A stretch of 64,000 nucleotides of DNA from contig CACBCU010000003.1 of NCBI GenBank assembly GCA_902537895.1, forward strand, positions 20,001-84,000, written 5' to 3'. Positions 18,818 to 28,344 of this stretch are shown here, piece after piece. The DNA is from an uncultured Pelagibacteraceae bacterium (GTDB taxonomy: Bacteria; Pseudomonadota; Alphaproteobacteria; Pelagibacterales; Pelagibacteraceae). The translations under genes were made by a program, and so were the position numbers. The stretch's first letter is position 1, and every line of letters starts with the position of its first letter. The notes under the pieces are model-generated. The model had not been told where the DNA came from. It did not search any database and saw only the letters and a program-made list of their open reading frames with translations.

Positions 18818-19734
18818 TTTTTAAATTTCCAAACAAGTAAATTCATTCCATCGATTAATTGACTTCCAAAAGGGCTTTTTAACAATTTAATAATTTTAAT
18901 TTTTTTTTGTTTTTTTAATTGGTAAATTTTCTCTAAAAAATTAGTACTATATTTTTTTTTCTCTAAAGCCATAATCGAAAGGTTATCTTCAAGATTATTA
19001 GTTTTAAAAAGTTGTGGCATCGGCTCAATATGAATACAAATTTTTGGTTTATTTAAAATTATAAAATTAAAAAAATTATCAATTTTTCCAGATAATTGCT
19101 CAATAGACCCACTAGTATAAACTGCAGAATTTTTTTTTAGAAAAATCTTTTTATTTTGTTTTTTCATATCAAATTGAAAACACTTCCAGTTGTAATTTTT
19201 GTAATCAGATATATTTTTGAGTAATTTTACACTATTTTTACTAAAGTCAGACGCAAAGATTTTTTTTTGAGGAAATATTTTCATAAGACTGACTAGATTA
19301 TGTCCAGAACCAGCTCCAAATTCATAAATGTTTTCTATATTTTTTAAATATTTTCTAAAATACCAGTGTCTATAAATGTTAATCATTTCGTATTCGAAAG
19401 ATTTTGCAGATTTAATGAATCTACCGTTTAATCTAAAATATAAATTTGATCTTTTAGAATAAAATTGTGGGATTAAATTTTTAATATTTTTTTTTTTCTT
19501 AAAATTATAATTAATATCTCCCCAGCCATTTTCCCAAATTTTTTTTCTACCTTTAGAAATTATGATTCTATTTTCGGCATTAATTTTTTTTAAAGTATCA
19601 ACTATAGCTTTATCACGCTTTATTGAATCTAATTCAGAATAATAGATTTTTTTTTTTTTAATTAAATTTGAAGTAAAATTATCTATTTTTTTTTCTTCGA
19701 ATAATTCTAATATTTTTTTTTTATTTATTATCAT
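18814..19734 (-). CDS. Putative sugar O-methyltransferase (paralog of 9121-10035)
   Basis: 'IYEFGAGSGHNLVSLMKIFPQKKIFASDF', 'IHIEPMPQLF'. Confidence 0.8.
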   Translation of the reverse strand: MIINKKKILELFEEKKIDNFTSNLIKKKKIYYSELDSIKRDKAIVDTLKKINAENRIIISKGRKKIWENGWGDINYNFKKKKNIKNLIPQFYSKRSNLYFRLNGRFIKSAKSFEYEMINIYRHWYFRKYLKNIENIYEFGAGSGHNLVSLMKIFPQKKIFASDFSKNSVKLLKNISDYKNYNWKCFQFDMKKQNKKIFLKKNSAVYTSGSIEQLSGKIDNFFNFIILNKPKICIHIEPMPQLFKTNNLEDNLSIMALEKKKYSTNFLEKIYQLKKQKKIKIIKLLKSPFGSQLIDGMNLLVWKFKN

Positions 19735-20590
19735 GGAATATACGTTTAAATTTATATAGAAAGTTTCTTAAATAAAAATAAATATTAATATTATAGAATA
19801 TTTTTGAAGTAATAAAAAAATTATATAATTTATTATTATTTGACCATCTACCGGTGGGCTTTTCAGATTTAGTTAAAATTGTTTTTTTTTCAAAATTTTT
19901 GATAGGTTCATTTCTTTTTGTACTAAAATATTCTTTATTGTCTCTCTTGTATGTCCATAACTTAAGCATGAGCTTTCTATCAATTCTCATGTAATCTCTG
20001 CTCATTTTTCTATTGTCCTCTAAAATTTTATCTTCTGTTACTAAAACTGAGGAATTTACTACTTTATAACCATCATTTATCATTCTAAGAAAAAAATCAG
20101 CCTCCATTAAAGTACAAATAAATCTACTATCAAATCGTCCATATCTATACCACAATTCTTTTTTTAGTGGTGGTGACATTGGAAGCAATGCTGACTCATT
20201 TTCATTATTATTTATTTTGAAAGTTTGTTGTTTGGTTTGATCAACATTTCTAAACTTATAAGTTAAACCTAGTAAAATTCTGTCATTTTTATAAATTTCT
20301 AGCTCCTCATCTAATTTATCTAATGGGTTTTTAGTTCTAAATACAAGATCATCTCCAATGTTCATTATATATTCACCTTGAGCATTCTCATATAAAATCT
20401 CCCAACATTGTGCAGGTTTTACATTAGTTTCTATATACTTAAAGTTTTGTGGAAGTTTAAAGTTAGGTTTTCTGGGTCCAGCAAAAATTATTTCAAAATT
20501 AGTATTATTAGATTTTACAGACTGATAAATTTTTAACCAATTTTCAGTTCTTATTGCAGGAGAAACTAAAGAATACTTTATTTCAGGCAT
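19721..20590 (-). CDS. GT2-like glycosyltransferase (local paralog family, member C)
   Basis: 'FEIIFAGPRKP', 'NVKPAQCWEILYENAQGEYIMNIGDDLVF', C-terminal 'SEKPTGRWSNNNKLYNFF'. Confidence 0.77.
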   Translation of the reverse strand: MPEIKYSLVSPAIRTENWLKIYQSVKSNNTNFEIIFAGPRKPNFKLPQNFKYIETNVKPAQCWEILYENAQGEYIMNIGDDLVFRTKNPLDKLDEELEIYKNDRILLGLTYKFRNVDQTKQQTFKINNNENESALLPMSPPLKKELWYRYGRFDSRFICTLMEADFFLRMINDGYKVVNSSVLVTEDKILEDNRKMSRDYMRIDRKLMLKLWTYKRDNKEYFSTKRNEPIKNFEKKTILTKSEKPTGRWSNNNKLYNFFITSKIFYNINIYFYLRNFLYKFKRIFHDNK

Positions 20591-20596
20591 GTTTTA

Positions 20597-21373
20597 TTAA
20601 CTTACTGTAAAATAAGTTAATCTTGAATTATATTGCCATCTTTTTAGTGTTATATTTTGTAAACCTATAGTTTCTTTCAGTGCAAGTGTTTCACCAGGAG
20701 AAAGTTCATCGCATACTTCATCAAAAACAATAATACTCCCTTTAGTAATGTGTTTTTTTATTTTTTTTAAAATTTGAACTGTTGGTTTATAAATATCCAT
20801 ATCAAAAAAAACTAATGATAAAACAGTTTCAGGGTTTTCTTTTAAAAACTTTTCAAAAGTTAAATTAACATCACCTTTATAAATTTTTATTCTTTTATAA
20901 TGTGGCAACGCACCAAAGTTTTCTTTAATATTTAGTATTTTATCTAACAATATTTCATAATTAGCTACTGTCTTAAAATCACCATGACTTAAATTTGAGT
21001 CTTTATTTGTAACACCTTTGAGACCCTTAAATGTATCAAAGGCAAATATTTTTCTTGTTCTATTAAATGGTTCATAAATGTCCCTTAGGCTTTGCAATAA
21101 AGCTGCTGTGCTTCCATACTGACAACCTAATTCTAATATATATCCAGGAACATCTAAAATTTTGTTGTATATAAAATTGAAGAATAGTATTCTTGACAGG
21201 TATTTAGGATCAAAAAAAAGAGCTAAATTGTCAAGTTTTCTTACTCCATCAATATCTGCACTTTTAAGAATTTTATAAAGTTCATGTTTGTTTTTTCTAT
21301 AATCAGCTGAACCAAAAAAATCAAAAGCTGTTTTATTTTCTTTTTTATTTTTTTTTACATATTCAGAGGTCAT
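20597..21373 (-). CDS. TylF/MycF-type O-methyltransferase
   Basis: 'YILELGCQYGSTAALLQSL', 'IFAFDTFKGLKG', 'LSLVFFDMDIYKPT', 'IIVFDEVCDELSPGETLALKE'; start set to the MTSEYV Met next to the upstream stop. Confidence 0.82.
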   Translation of the reverse strand: MTSEYVKKNKKENKTAFDFFGSADYRKNKHELYKILKSADIDGVRKLDNLALFFDPKYLSRILFFNFIYNKILDVPGYILELGCQYGSTAALLQSLRDIYEPFNRTRKIFAFDTFKGLKGVTNKDSNLSHGDFKTVANYEILLDKILNIKENFGALPHYKRIKIYKGDVNLTFEKFLKENPETVLSLVFFDMDIYKPTVQILKKIKKHITKGSIIVFDEVCDELSPGETLALKETIGLQNITLKRWQYNSRLTYFTVS

Positions 21374-22398
21374 AAAATTATACAATTAATTTTTTTCTTT
21401 AAATCATATAAAGCTTTACATCTTATCTTACCATCTAAAACTCTATAAAATCGACCCTTTTTTTTTAAAAGTATTGGTTTCAAGGCTGATTTATGAATTT
21501 TAATCTCGTTTTTTATCATTTCTAGTTCATCAAAATTAAAATTTATATTTTCTAATTTTACTTTATTATTATTTATCAAGTACCATATTTTATTAGGGTC
21601 CACTATTTCAATTTTTCTAATTTCTTTTTCTAAATTAAAAATTTCTTTTTTTAAAATTTTATTATCAATAAATTTATCTAATTTTTTTATTTTATTATAT
21701 CTTTGCAGATTTTTTACTGAAATTATTGGAATTATATTTTTGTATAAAGAAAACAAGAGTGAAATATCTATAAAATCAATCTTATAACTTTTAGAAATTT
21801 TTTTTATTAGTTTTAGTGACTTATTATTAAAACTTTTATATTTGCTCCATCTAATTGGAGAATATCCAAAAACTTTGATATTGTTTTTTTTACAAAATGA
21901 TAAAATTTTTTTTTGAAAATAAAAATTAAAAATATTTAATTCAATTTCAACTGCATTTAAATTTTTGTTAGAAAATTTATGAAATTTTTTTATTTCATCA
22001 AGTCTAGCATTTCCTAATCCTATATTTTTTAAACTTCTGTATTTTTTTAATTTGATTAAATTTTTTACTTTTTTTTTTGAGATAGCTTCATTCGGCCAAT
22101 GAGTAATAAAAAAGTCAATTGTTTTATAGCCACATAATCTTTTATATTCGTCGAATTTTTTTTTTAGAGGAATTTTATCATCCTTTATAAAGTAAGAAGG
22201 TTTTGCAATTATATTGAATTTTAGATTAAGTTTTTTAATGATTCTTAATGATTTGCCATCATGGTATGTTCTAGCTGTATCTATAAGTCTTCCACCATCT
22301 AAATAAAACTTTCTAAAGACGTCTATTCGTTCTTTTAGATTTCCTTTTAATAAATCACCCGTACCTAAACATAATCTATTTACTATTGTTTGACTCAT
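21370..22398 (-). CDS. Aldo/keto reductase with C-terminal ParB-like segment
   Basis: AKR D-Y-K-H residues in 'LIDTARTYHDG', 'IIAKPS', 'FFITHWP'; C-terminal 'SALKPILLKKKGRFYRVLDGKIRCKALYDLKKKINCIIL' resembles ParB/Srx '(K)PI.V...g.Y.viDG..R..A'. Confidence 0.78.
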   Translation of the reverse strand: MSQTIVNRLCLGTGDLLKGNLKERIDVFRKFYLDGGRLIDTARTYHDGKSLRIIKKLNLKFNIIAKPSYFIKDDKIPLKKKFDEYKRLCGYKTIDFFITHWPNEAISKKKVKNLIKLKKYRSLKNIGLGNARLDEIKKFHKFSNKNLNAVEIELNIFNFYFQKKILSFCKKNNIKVFGYSPIRWSKYKSFNNKSLKLIKKISKSYKIDFIDISLLFSLYKNIIPIISVKNLQRYNKIKKLDKFIDNKILKKEIFNLEKEIRKIEIVDPNKIWYLINNNKVKLENINFNFDELEMIKNEIKIHKSALKPILLKKKGRFYRVLDGKIRCKALYDLKKKINCIIL

Positions 22399-23297
22399 TT
22401 TTGATATTTAGTTTTAATGCAACTTCTATAAAAAAGATAAAGCTTAGATTCAATTACTGGTAATTTAAATATTTTTTTAAAAATAAAAAAATATATCTTA
22501 TTTGAAATAAAAAAATAAAATTTATTATTTAATTTCCATCTACCTAAGTTACCCTGTGGTTTGTTTAATTTACTAAAATTATATCCTTGTACTTTATCTA
22601 GTCTGTTTTTTCGCATTTTTAAAAAAATTTTATCTCCAAAAATAGTAGTTGTTCCAATTAAATTTTTTTCAGTCCATAATTCATTCAAAAGTTTCCTATC
22701 TTTACTGTTATAATCTTGATTTAAAGAGTAGCTACTATAATTTTTTTCTTTAACTTGTATGTTGGAGAATAAAACCTTATATCCTTTTTTTAGTAATCTT
22801 AGATATAAATCTAAATCATAAAATGTTGCATTAAATCTTTTATCAAATATTTTGATTTTTCTTAGCAAATCTCTATTAAGTAAAGGACCAATAGGCAAAT
22901 ATGGAGATGCTTTTATTTCTGGATGAAATCTATATGAATTAAAGTCGTAATTTATCTCATTTAATAATCTAAGTGAAACAAGTTTTTTTTTATTTTTTTT
23001 TGCTAATTTTACCCACTTATCTAAAAAATTTTTTTGGCTAAAAAATAAATCATCAGGAAGAAAACTTACAAATTTTCCTTTAGATAATTTGAATGCCTCC
23101 AAGTGACATTGTGGAGGCTTATTGTAAGAATTGATTATTTTTAAGTTTTTTTCATTATAATTACTAAATGGTCCTGCTATTATAATTTCATATTTAATCC
23201 TATTATCCTTAAAATTATCAACTATATTTCGTATAGCAAATTTATTTTTTGAGGAAATTAATATAGATGCTTCTATATTACTCTTAGTTGGTTTCAT
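22395..23297 (-). CDS. GT2-like glycosyltransferase (local paralog family, member D)
   Basis: 'YEIIIAGPFSN', 'NKPPQCHLEAFKLSKGKFVSFLPDD', 'DLDLYLRLLKKGYKV', 'LNKPQGNLGRWKLNNKFYFF'. Confidence 0.77.
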   Translation of the reverse strand: MKPTKSNIEASILISSKNKFAIRNIVDNFKDNRIKYEIIIAGPFSNYNEKNLKIINSYNKPPQCHLEAFKLSKGKFVSFLPDDLFFSQKNFLDKWVKLAKKNKKKLVSLRLLNEINYDFNSYRFHPEIKASPYLPIGPLLNRDLLRKIKIFDKRFNATFYDLDLYLRLLKKGYKVLFSNIQVKEKNYSSYSLNQDYNSKDRKLLNELWTEKNLIGTTTIFGDKIFLKMRKNRLDKVQGYNFSKLNKPQGNLGRWKLNNKFYFFISNKIYFFIFKKIFKLPVIESKLYLFYRSCIKTKYQK

Positions 23298-23302
23298 TTT
23301 TG

Positions 23303-23908
23303 TTAAAACTTTTTACTTGTTATTGAGTCTTCTATTAATTCCATTAAAATATGACCAATACAAATATGAGCTTCTTGAATACGAGCTGTAGAATTTGATT
23401 TTATTATAATATTATTTTTAGATAATTTTTTTGCAGCACCACCATTTTTTCCTAGTAAAGATATTGTTTTAATCTTAAGCTGATTTGCTTTTTTGATCAC
23501 TTTTAGGATATTTTTTGAATTTCCACTCGTTGAAATAGATATTAAAGTGTCATCTTTTTTACCTAATGCTTCAAGCATTCTTGCAAGATATACATCATAA
23601 TTATAATCATTGCTACAAGCTGTCAAAGAAGTTGTGTCTAGGTTAAGTGAAATAGCAGCAATAGGTTTTCTATTTATCTTGGGTCTCAATCTTACAAGAA
23701 GTTCTGTAGCAAGATGATGTGCATCACTAGCTGATCCACCATTTCCACAAAAAATTAACTTACCTCCATTATTTAACGAATTTATACAGATTTTGGATGC
23801 ATTAACTATTTGTGTTAAATTTTCTTTTAATATTCTTTTTTTTACATTGATGTTTTCTTTTAAATCTTTCTCAATTTTTCCAAATATTTTTTTTAATTTA
23901 AGTTCCAT
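23303..23908 (-). CDS. gmhA: SIS-domain phosphoheptose isomerase
   Basis: 'GGKLIFCGNGGSASDAHHLATELLVRL', 'LISISTSGNSKNILKVI', 'EAHICIGHILMELIEDSI'. Confidence 0.88.
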   Translation of the reverse strand: MELKLKKIFGKIEKDLKENINVKKRILKENLTQIVNASKICINSLNNGGKLIFCGNGGSASDAHHLATELLVRLRPKINRKPIAAISLNLDTTSLTACSNDYNYDVYLARMLEALGKKDDTLISISTSGNSKNILKVIKKANQLKIKTISLLGKNGGAAKKLSKNNIIIKSNSTARIQEAHICIGHILMELIEDSITSKKF

Positions 23909-23910
23909 AA

Positions 23911-24864
23911 TTATTTTTTTAATAGTGATTTATAATAGTTATATGTTTTTTTTAAACCTAAAACTAATTTAGTTTGTGGTCTCCATCCAGTTTTATTAAT
24001 TCTTTTATTACAAAGCATCTTTAATTTCATGCCATCTGGTTTAGTTTTATCAAAAAAAATTTCACCTTCAAAGTTTACGATATCTTTAATTTTGTTCGCT
24101 AATTCCGCTATAGTAATTTGTTTTCCTGATCCAATATTGATATGGCCTAATCCATTAGTTAAACTGTTATATTTCTTTTTTGGTAATTCGTAAACTTTCA
24201 AAATAGCGTCAGCCAAATCATCAACATATAGAAAATCTCTAAAATTTTTTCCCGATCCCCATACCACTGTCAGTTTTTTTTTATTTATCTTTGCTTCATG
24301 AAATTTTCTAATTAAAGCAGGTATTACATGAGAATTCTTTAAATCAAAATTATCTCTTACACCATAAAGATTAGTTGGCATTAAACTTCTAAAGTCTTTT
24401 TTGTATTGAAAATTAATAGACTCACACAGTTTGATCCCTGCTATTTTTGCTATCGCATAAGGCTCATTAGTTGGTTCGAGATAACCAGATAGTAAATCTT
24501 CCTCTCTCATTGGTTGTCTTGATTTTTTAGGATAAATACACGACGAACCAAGAAAAATTAATTTTTTTACATTGCTTAGATGAGATCCATAAATAAGATT
24601 ATTTTGAATTTGTAAATTTTCAAAAATAAAGTTTGTCTTAAATTTGTTATTTGCATATATACCTCCTGCTCTAGCAGCGCAGATTATTACAGAATGAAAT
24701 TTATTTTTAGATAAATAGTCATAGACTTTATATTGATCTAATAGATCTAATTTATTTTTGTTAATTGTAATAATTTTATATTTTTTTTTATTAATAAATT
24801 TTCTTAAAACAGCATTGCCAACCATTCCATTATGACCAGCGATAAATATCTTTTTTTTACTCAT
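23911..24864 (-). CDS. fcl: GDP-L-fucose synthase-like epimerase/reductase
   Basis: 'IFIAGHNGMVGNAVLRKF', 'LGSSCIYPKKSRQPMREEDLLSGYLEPTNEPYAIAKIAGIK', 'NLYGVRDNFDLKNSHVIPALI'. Confidence 0.9.
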   Translation of the reverse strand: MSKKKIFIAGHNGMVGNAVLRKFINKKKYKIITINKNKLDLLDQYKVYDYLSKNKFHSVIICAARAGGIYANNKFKTNFIFENLQIQNNLIYGSHLSNVKKLIFLGSSCIYPKKSRQPMREEDLLSGYLEPTNEPYAIAKIAGIKLCESINFQYKKDFRSLMPTNLYGVRDNFDLKNSHVIPALIRKFHEAKINKKKLTVVWGSGKNFRDFLYVDDLADAILKVYELPKKKYNSLTNGLGHINIGSGKQITIAELANKIKDIVNFEGEIFFDKTKPDGMKLKMLCNKRINKTGWRPQTKLVLGLKKTYNYYKSLLKK

Positions 24865-24930
24865 ATTTAATAATTCCTTAGTTGATATCTAAAAAAAATA
24901 ATCTAAATGTTATAGTTATAATTTGTTAAA

Positions 24931-25854
24931 ATGCTAAAAAAAAATTCTATATTAGTTTTGATACAAACTTATAACGATGGAGAATATCTTATAAAAGCCA
25001 TTAAATCATTGCTTAGTCAAACATATAAAAAACTGGACATTTTAATATTAGATGACGGTTCAGATGAAAAGAATACTTTTATTTATCAAAAATTTATTAA
25101 GTCACAAAAAAGAATAAAATATATATATAAAAAAAATCAAGGGATAATTAGAAGTTCAATATTATTAATTAATATGGCAAAAAAATCACCTTATGATTTT
25201 TTTGCCAAAATGGATGGAGATGACATCTCTCATAAAAACAGGATTGAAAAACAATTAAATCTTCTTAAAAAAGGCTATGATTTAGTTGGGTGTAATTATG
25301 TAAGAATGAATTTTAAGGATAAGATTTTTGAAAAGAATTTATGTTCGAGAAATGAAGTGTCAAGATTTAATCAGTTAATGGTGGAGTCCATATTTGCGCA
25401 TGGATCAATTTGCTTTAAACGTTCTTTGCTAGACAAAAATCTTCTTAAGTATAAATCAAGGTTTTCAAAATTACCTTTTCCAGAAGATTTCAACATGTAT
25501 CACAATTTATTAGGCAAATGTAAGATTGGGGCAGTTGATGAAATATTATATAAATATAGAATACATAAAAAATCCTATTCAGAAAAAAATAAAAAAAAGT
25601 ATCAAGAACAATTAGTAAAAATTTCAAAAAAGTATTTCAAAATAAATAAAAAAAAATTTTATAAAATTAATGAAAATTATTTTAGTAACGATTTTTTTGA
25701 TCTAATTATTTTCTTTAAAATATTTTTTAGAAATAATTTATGGATTGATACCAGAATGTATAAAATTATTTTAAATAATTTAACATTTGTTAAATTAATT
25801 AAAATTTTTACTTATTATGTGTCAAGAAAATGGAAAAAATATATCAATGTTTAA
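24931..25854 (+). CDS. Family 2 glycosyltransferase
   Basis: 'VLIQTYNDGEYLIKAIKSLLSQTYKKLDILILDDGSDE', 'FAKMDGDDISHKNRIEKQL'. Confidence 0.9.
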   Translation: MLKKNSILVLIQTYNDGEYLIKAIKSLLSQTYKKLDILILDDGSDEKNTFIYQKFIKSQKRIKYIYKKNQGIIRSSILLINMAKKSPYDFFAKMDGDDISHKNRIEKQLNLLKKGYDLVGCNYVRMNFKDKIFEKNLCSRNEVSRFNQLMVESIFAHGSICFKRSLLDKNLLKYKSRFSKLPFPEDFNMYHNLLGKCKIGAVDEILYKYRIHKKSYSEKNKKKYQEQLVKISKKYFKINKKKFYKINENYFSNDFFDLIIFFKIFFRNNLWIDTRMYKIILNNLTFVKLIKIFTYYVSRKWKKYINV

Positions 25855-27253
25855 AAATTATATTGATAAATCATTTTTGATATTTTTGATAATTTTTACA
25901 TTTTTATCTTTTTTTTTATTCTTAGAAAATTATAATTTTTTAAATGATAAAAGTTCACTTTTATTCGATATTGACCCCAATCCATCCGTAGGAGATAGTT
26001 ATAAATATTATCAGCAAGCCATAATCAATGATTTCAATTTTTTTGAACTAGCTTTGCAGTACTTAAATAATTTTTCGGTTAATTATGATCATTACCAAGG
26101 AGCCAGATTTTATCCAGTAAATGATCTGCAACATTTTTTTTATTATTCAATTTTTGGAAATAATTTCTTTGTTTATAGTTTATTTAATTATTTATTTTAT
26201 GTTTTCTTAATTTATAAAATTTTTAATTTAATTCCTAAAGATAAAAAAAAAATTTATCTTTTTTTAAATTTAATAAATTTTTTAATTATTGGTAGTTTGT
26301 CATCTTTAAATAAAGAAATCATTTGTGTTTTTTCGTTTACGCTATTTTTAATATATTATTTAAACAAACAAAAAATTTTTTTAATTTTATCATTAGTGTT
26401 TGGAGTATTTTCAAGATATGAATATTTAATTATTCTAATACTAATAGTTATTATAAATTCTAGCCTCATCAAAAGTATGATCTCTTCAATAAGAGAAAAG
26501 TTTAAATTACATGAAAAATTTAAAAGATATAATTTTTTCATTTTTTTCTTTGTCTCATCATTATTTGGTTACTTCTCTATAGCTTTTTTAATTACAATTT
26601 TTAACCTTATTTTTAAAATTGATTTTATCAACTTAATAGATGGTGGAAGATATTCAGGAATAATTTATCAAAATATATTTTTTGATTTAATAAATTTTAT
26701 AAAATATTACACTATAATTACAATATTTACCTTATTGGGAAAATTTTTTTTCTCAAAAAGCTATAAAGAAAATAATTATTTAATAATTATTTTGTCATTA
26801 ATAATTTTAATGTTAAATGAAATTTTGCCTAATTACCCATGGTTTGTAGAACAAATTATTGATATTACTTATCAACAAACTGATAAAAGTATTGGTTTGA
26901 CATTATTTTTATATGAAGAAGTAATGGATGGATTTTATTTTTTAATTTTTCCAATGAAAATCGCCTCATCACTTTTTGCTGGTGCTTTTCAAAAACCATT
27001 ACTAGTATCTTATGAGTCAATTTTTAATTATTTTTCTCAAATTATTTTTTTTATTTTATCAATAAATATCTTTTACAATTTCTTTAAAAATAAATATTCA
27101 GAATATTTAATATTATTTTTTATAGGATCTGTTTTTTTAATAATTTTTTCTTTACCACCCATATCCCAACATCGTTACGTTTTCTTTTTGTATCAACTCT
27201 TTGTTTTGCTGGTTTGTTTAAATAAAACTAAATATAAAAGGATGAATTTTTAG
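25817..27253 (+). CDS. Multi-pass membrane protein (polymerase-like or unknown)
   Basis: Many hydrophobic helices; overlaps preceding GT; no family assigned by eye. Confidence 0.65.
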   Translation: MCQENGKNISMFKNYIDKSFLIFLIIFTFLSFFLFLENYNFLNDKSSLLFDIDPNPSVGDSYKYYQQAIINDFNFFELALQYLNNFSVNYDHYQGARFYPVNDLQHFFYYSIFGNNFFVYSLFNYLFYVFLIYKIFNLIPKDKKKIYLFLNLINFLIIGSLSSLNKEIICVFSFTLFLIYYLNKQKIFLILSLVFGVFSRYEYLIILILIVIINSSLIKSMISSIREKFKLHEKFKRYNFFIFFFVSSLFGYFSIAFLITIFNLIFKIDFINLIDGGRYSGIIYQNIFFDLINFIKYYTIITIFTLLGKFFFSKSYKENNYLIIILSLIILMLNEILPNYPWFVEQIIDITYQQTDKSIGLTLFLYEEVMDGFYFLIFPMKIASSLFAGAFQKPLLVSYESIFNYFSQIIFFILSINIFYNFFKNKYSEYLILFFIGSVFLIIFSLPPISQHRYVFFLYQLFVLLVCLNKTKYKRMNF

Positions 27254-28344
27254 TGAAAATATTAATCTGCGCTGAATCTTTTTATCCAGAAATAAATGGT
27301 GTCTCCACTGTTCTAACTAATTTAACAAGAGAATTGTCAAAAAAAAATATTTCTGTCAGTGTGGCAACTAAAAAAATTCCGAATCGAAAAAATTTGATTA
27401 TAAAGAAAAAAAAAATAACTGTTCATGAATTTAATATTTCTGGAAATTTAGTTAAAGGATTTAAAGGTAATACAATTGAATACACAGAATTTTTAAAAAA
27501 TTCAAAATTTGATATTTATTTTTTTTATGCAGCCCAACAGTGGAGCTTCGATTTAGCATTACCGATATTCAATAATTCAGATAAAAAGATATGTTTTGTC
27601 CCTTGCGGCTTTTCAAGATTAAATAATTTTTTTTATAAAGATTATTTCAGAAATATTTTTAACGAAATAAAAAATCTCAATTCAGTAATTTTTCATTCTA
27701 AAAATTATCAGGATTATACTGCTTGTAAAAAAAATAACGTGAAAAATTTATCTATAATTTCAAATGGAGCAAATACTTATAAGGTTTTTAATAAAAATAG
27801 ATCTAATAGTATTTTAATAGTTTCTGAAATTAAGTTTAACAAAGGTTTAGAAAGATCATTATGTGCTCTTTTAATTTCAAGAGTAAGGAATGTTCAACTT
27901 AATATTTATAGTCAAAAAAAACCTAGTTCATTTAATTTATATTTTTTGCTTATCAAATTTTTAATTTTTTTACTAAAAAATAAAGGAATTAAAACTAATT
28001 TAAAATATGGTTTTAGAGAAAACCATATTGAAAAAGTGCGATCTAAATCAAGAATTTTTTTATTTGGATCTAGATTAGAATGTTCACCATTAGTTTTGTA
28101 TGAGTCGGCATCCTCTGGCTTGCCATTCATATCTTTTAAGGCTGGCAATTCATTAGAAATTGCAAAAAAAACAGGTGCAGGAATAATTGTTAATAATATT
28201 AGAGAAATGGCCAAAGTTATAAATAAACTTTTTCTTGATAAAAGACTAAATATGAAACTTTCAAGTAATGGAATAAAAAATTCATCAAAGTTTTCATGGA
28301 AAAAAATTGCAATGTCCTATTTAAAAGTTTTTAGATCAATATGA
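27253..28344 (+). CDS. GT4-type glycosyltransferase
   Basis: 'MKILICAESFYPEINGVSTVLTNLTREL', 'LFGSRLECSPLVLYESASSGLPFISFKAGNSLEI'. Confidence 0.87.
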   Translation: MKILICAESFYPEINGVSTVLTNLTRELSKKNISVSVATKKIPNRKNLIIKKKKITVHEFNISGNLVKGFKGNTIEYTEFLKNSKFDIYFFYAAQQWSFDLALPIFNNSDKKICFVPCGFSRLNNFFYKDYFRNIFNEIKNLNSVIFHSKNYQDYTACKKNNVKNLSIISNGANTYKVFNKNRSNSILIVSEIKFNKGLERSLCALLISRVRNVQLNIYSQKKPSSFNLYFLLIKFLIFLLKNKGIKTNLKYGFRENHIEKVRSKSRIFLFGSRLECSPLVLYESASSGLPFISFKAGNSLEIAKKTGAGIIVNNIREMAKVINKLFLDKRLNMKLSSNGIKNSSKFSWKKIAMSYLKVFRSI

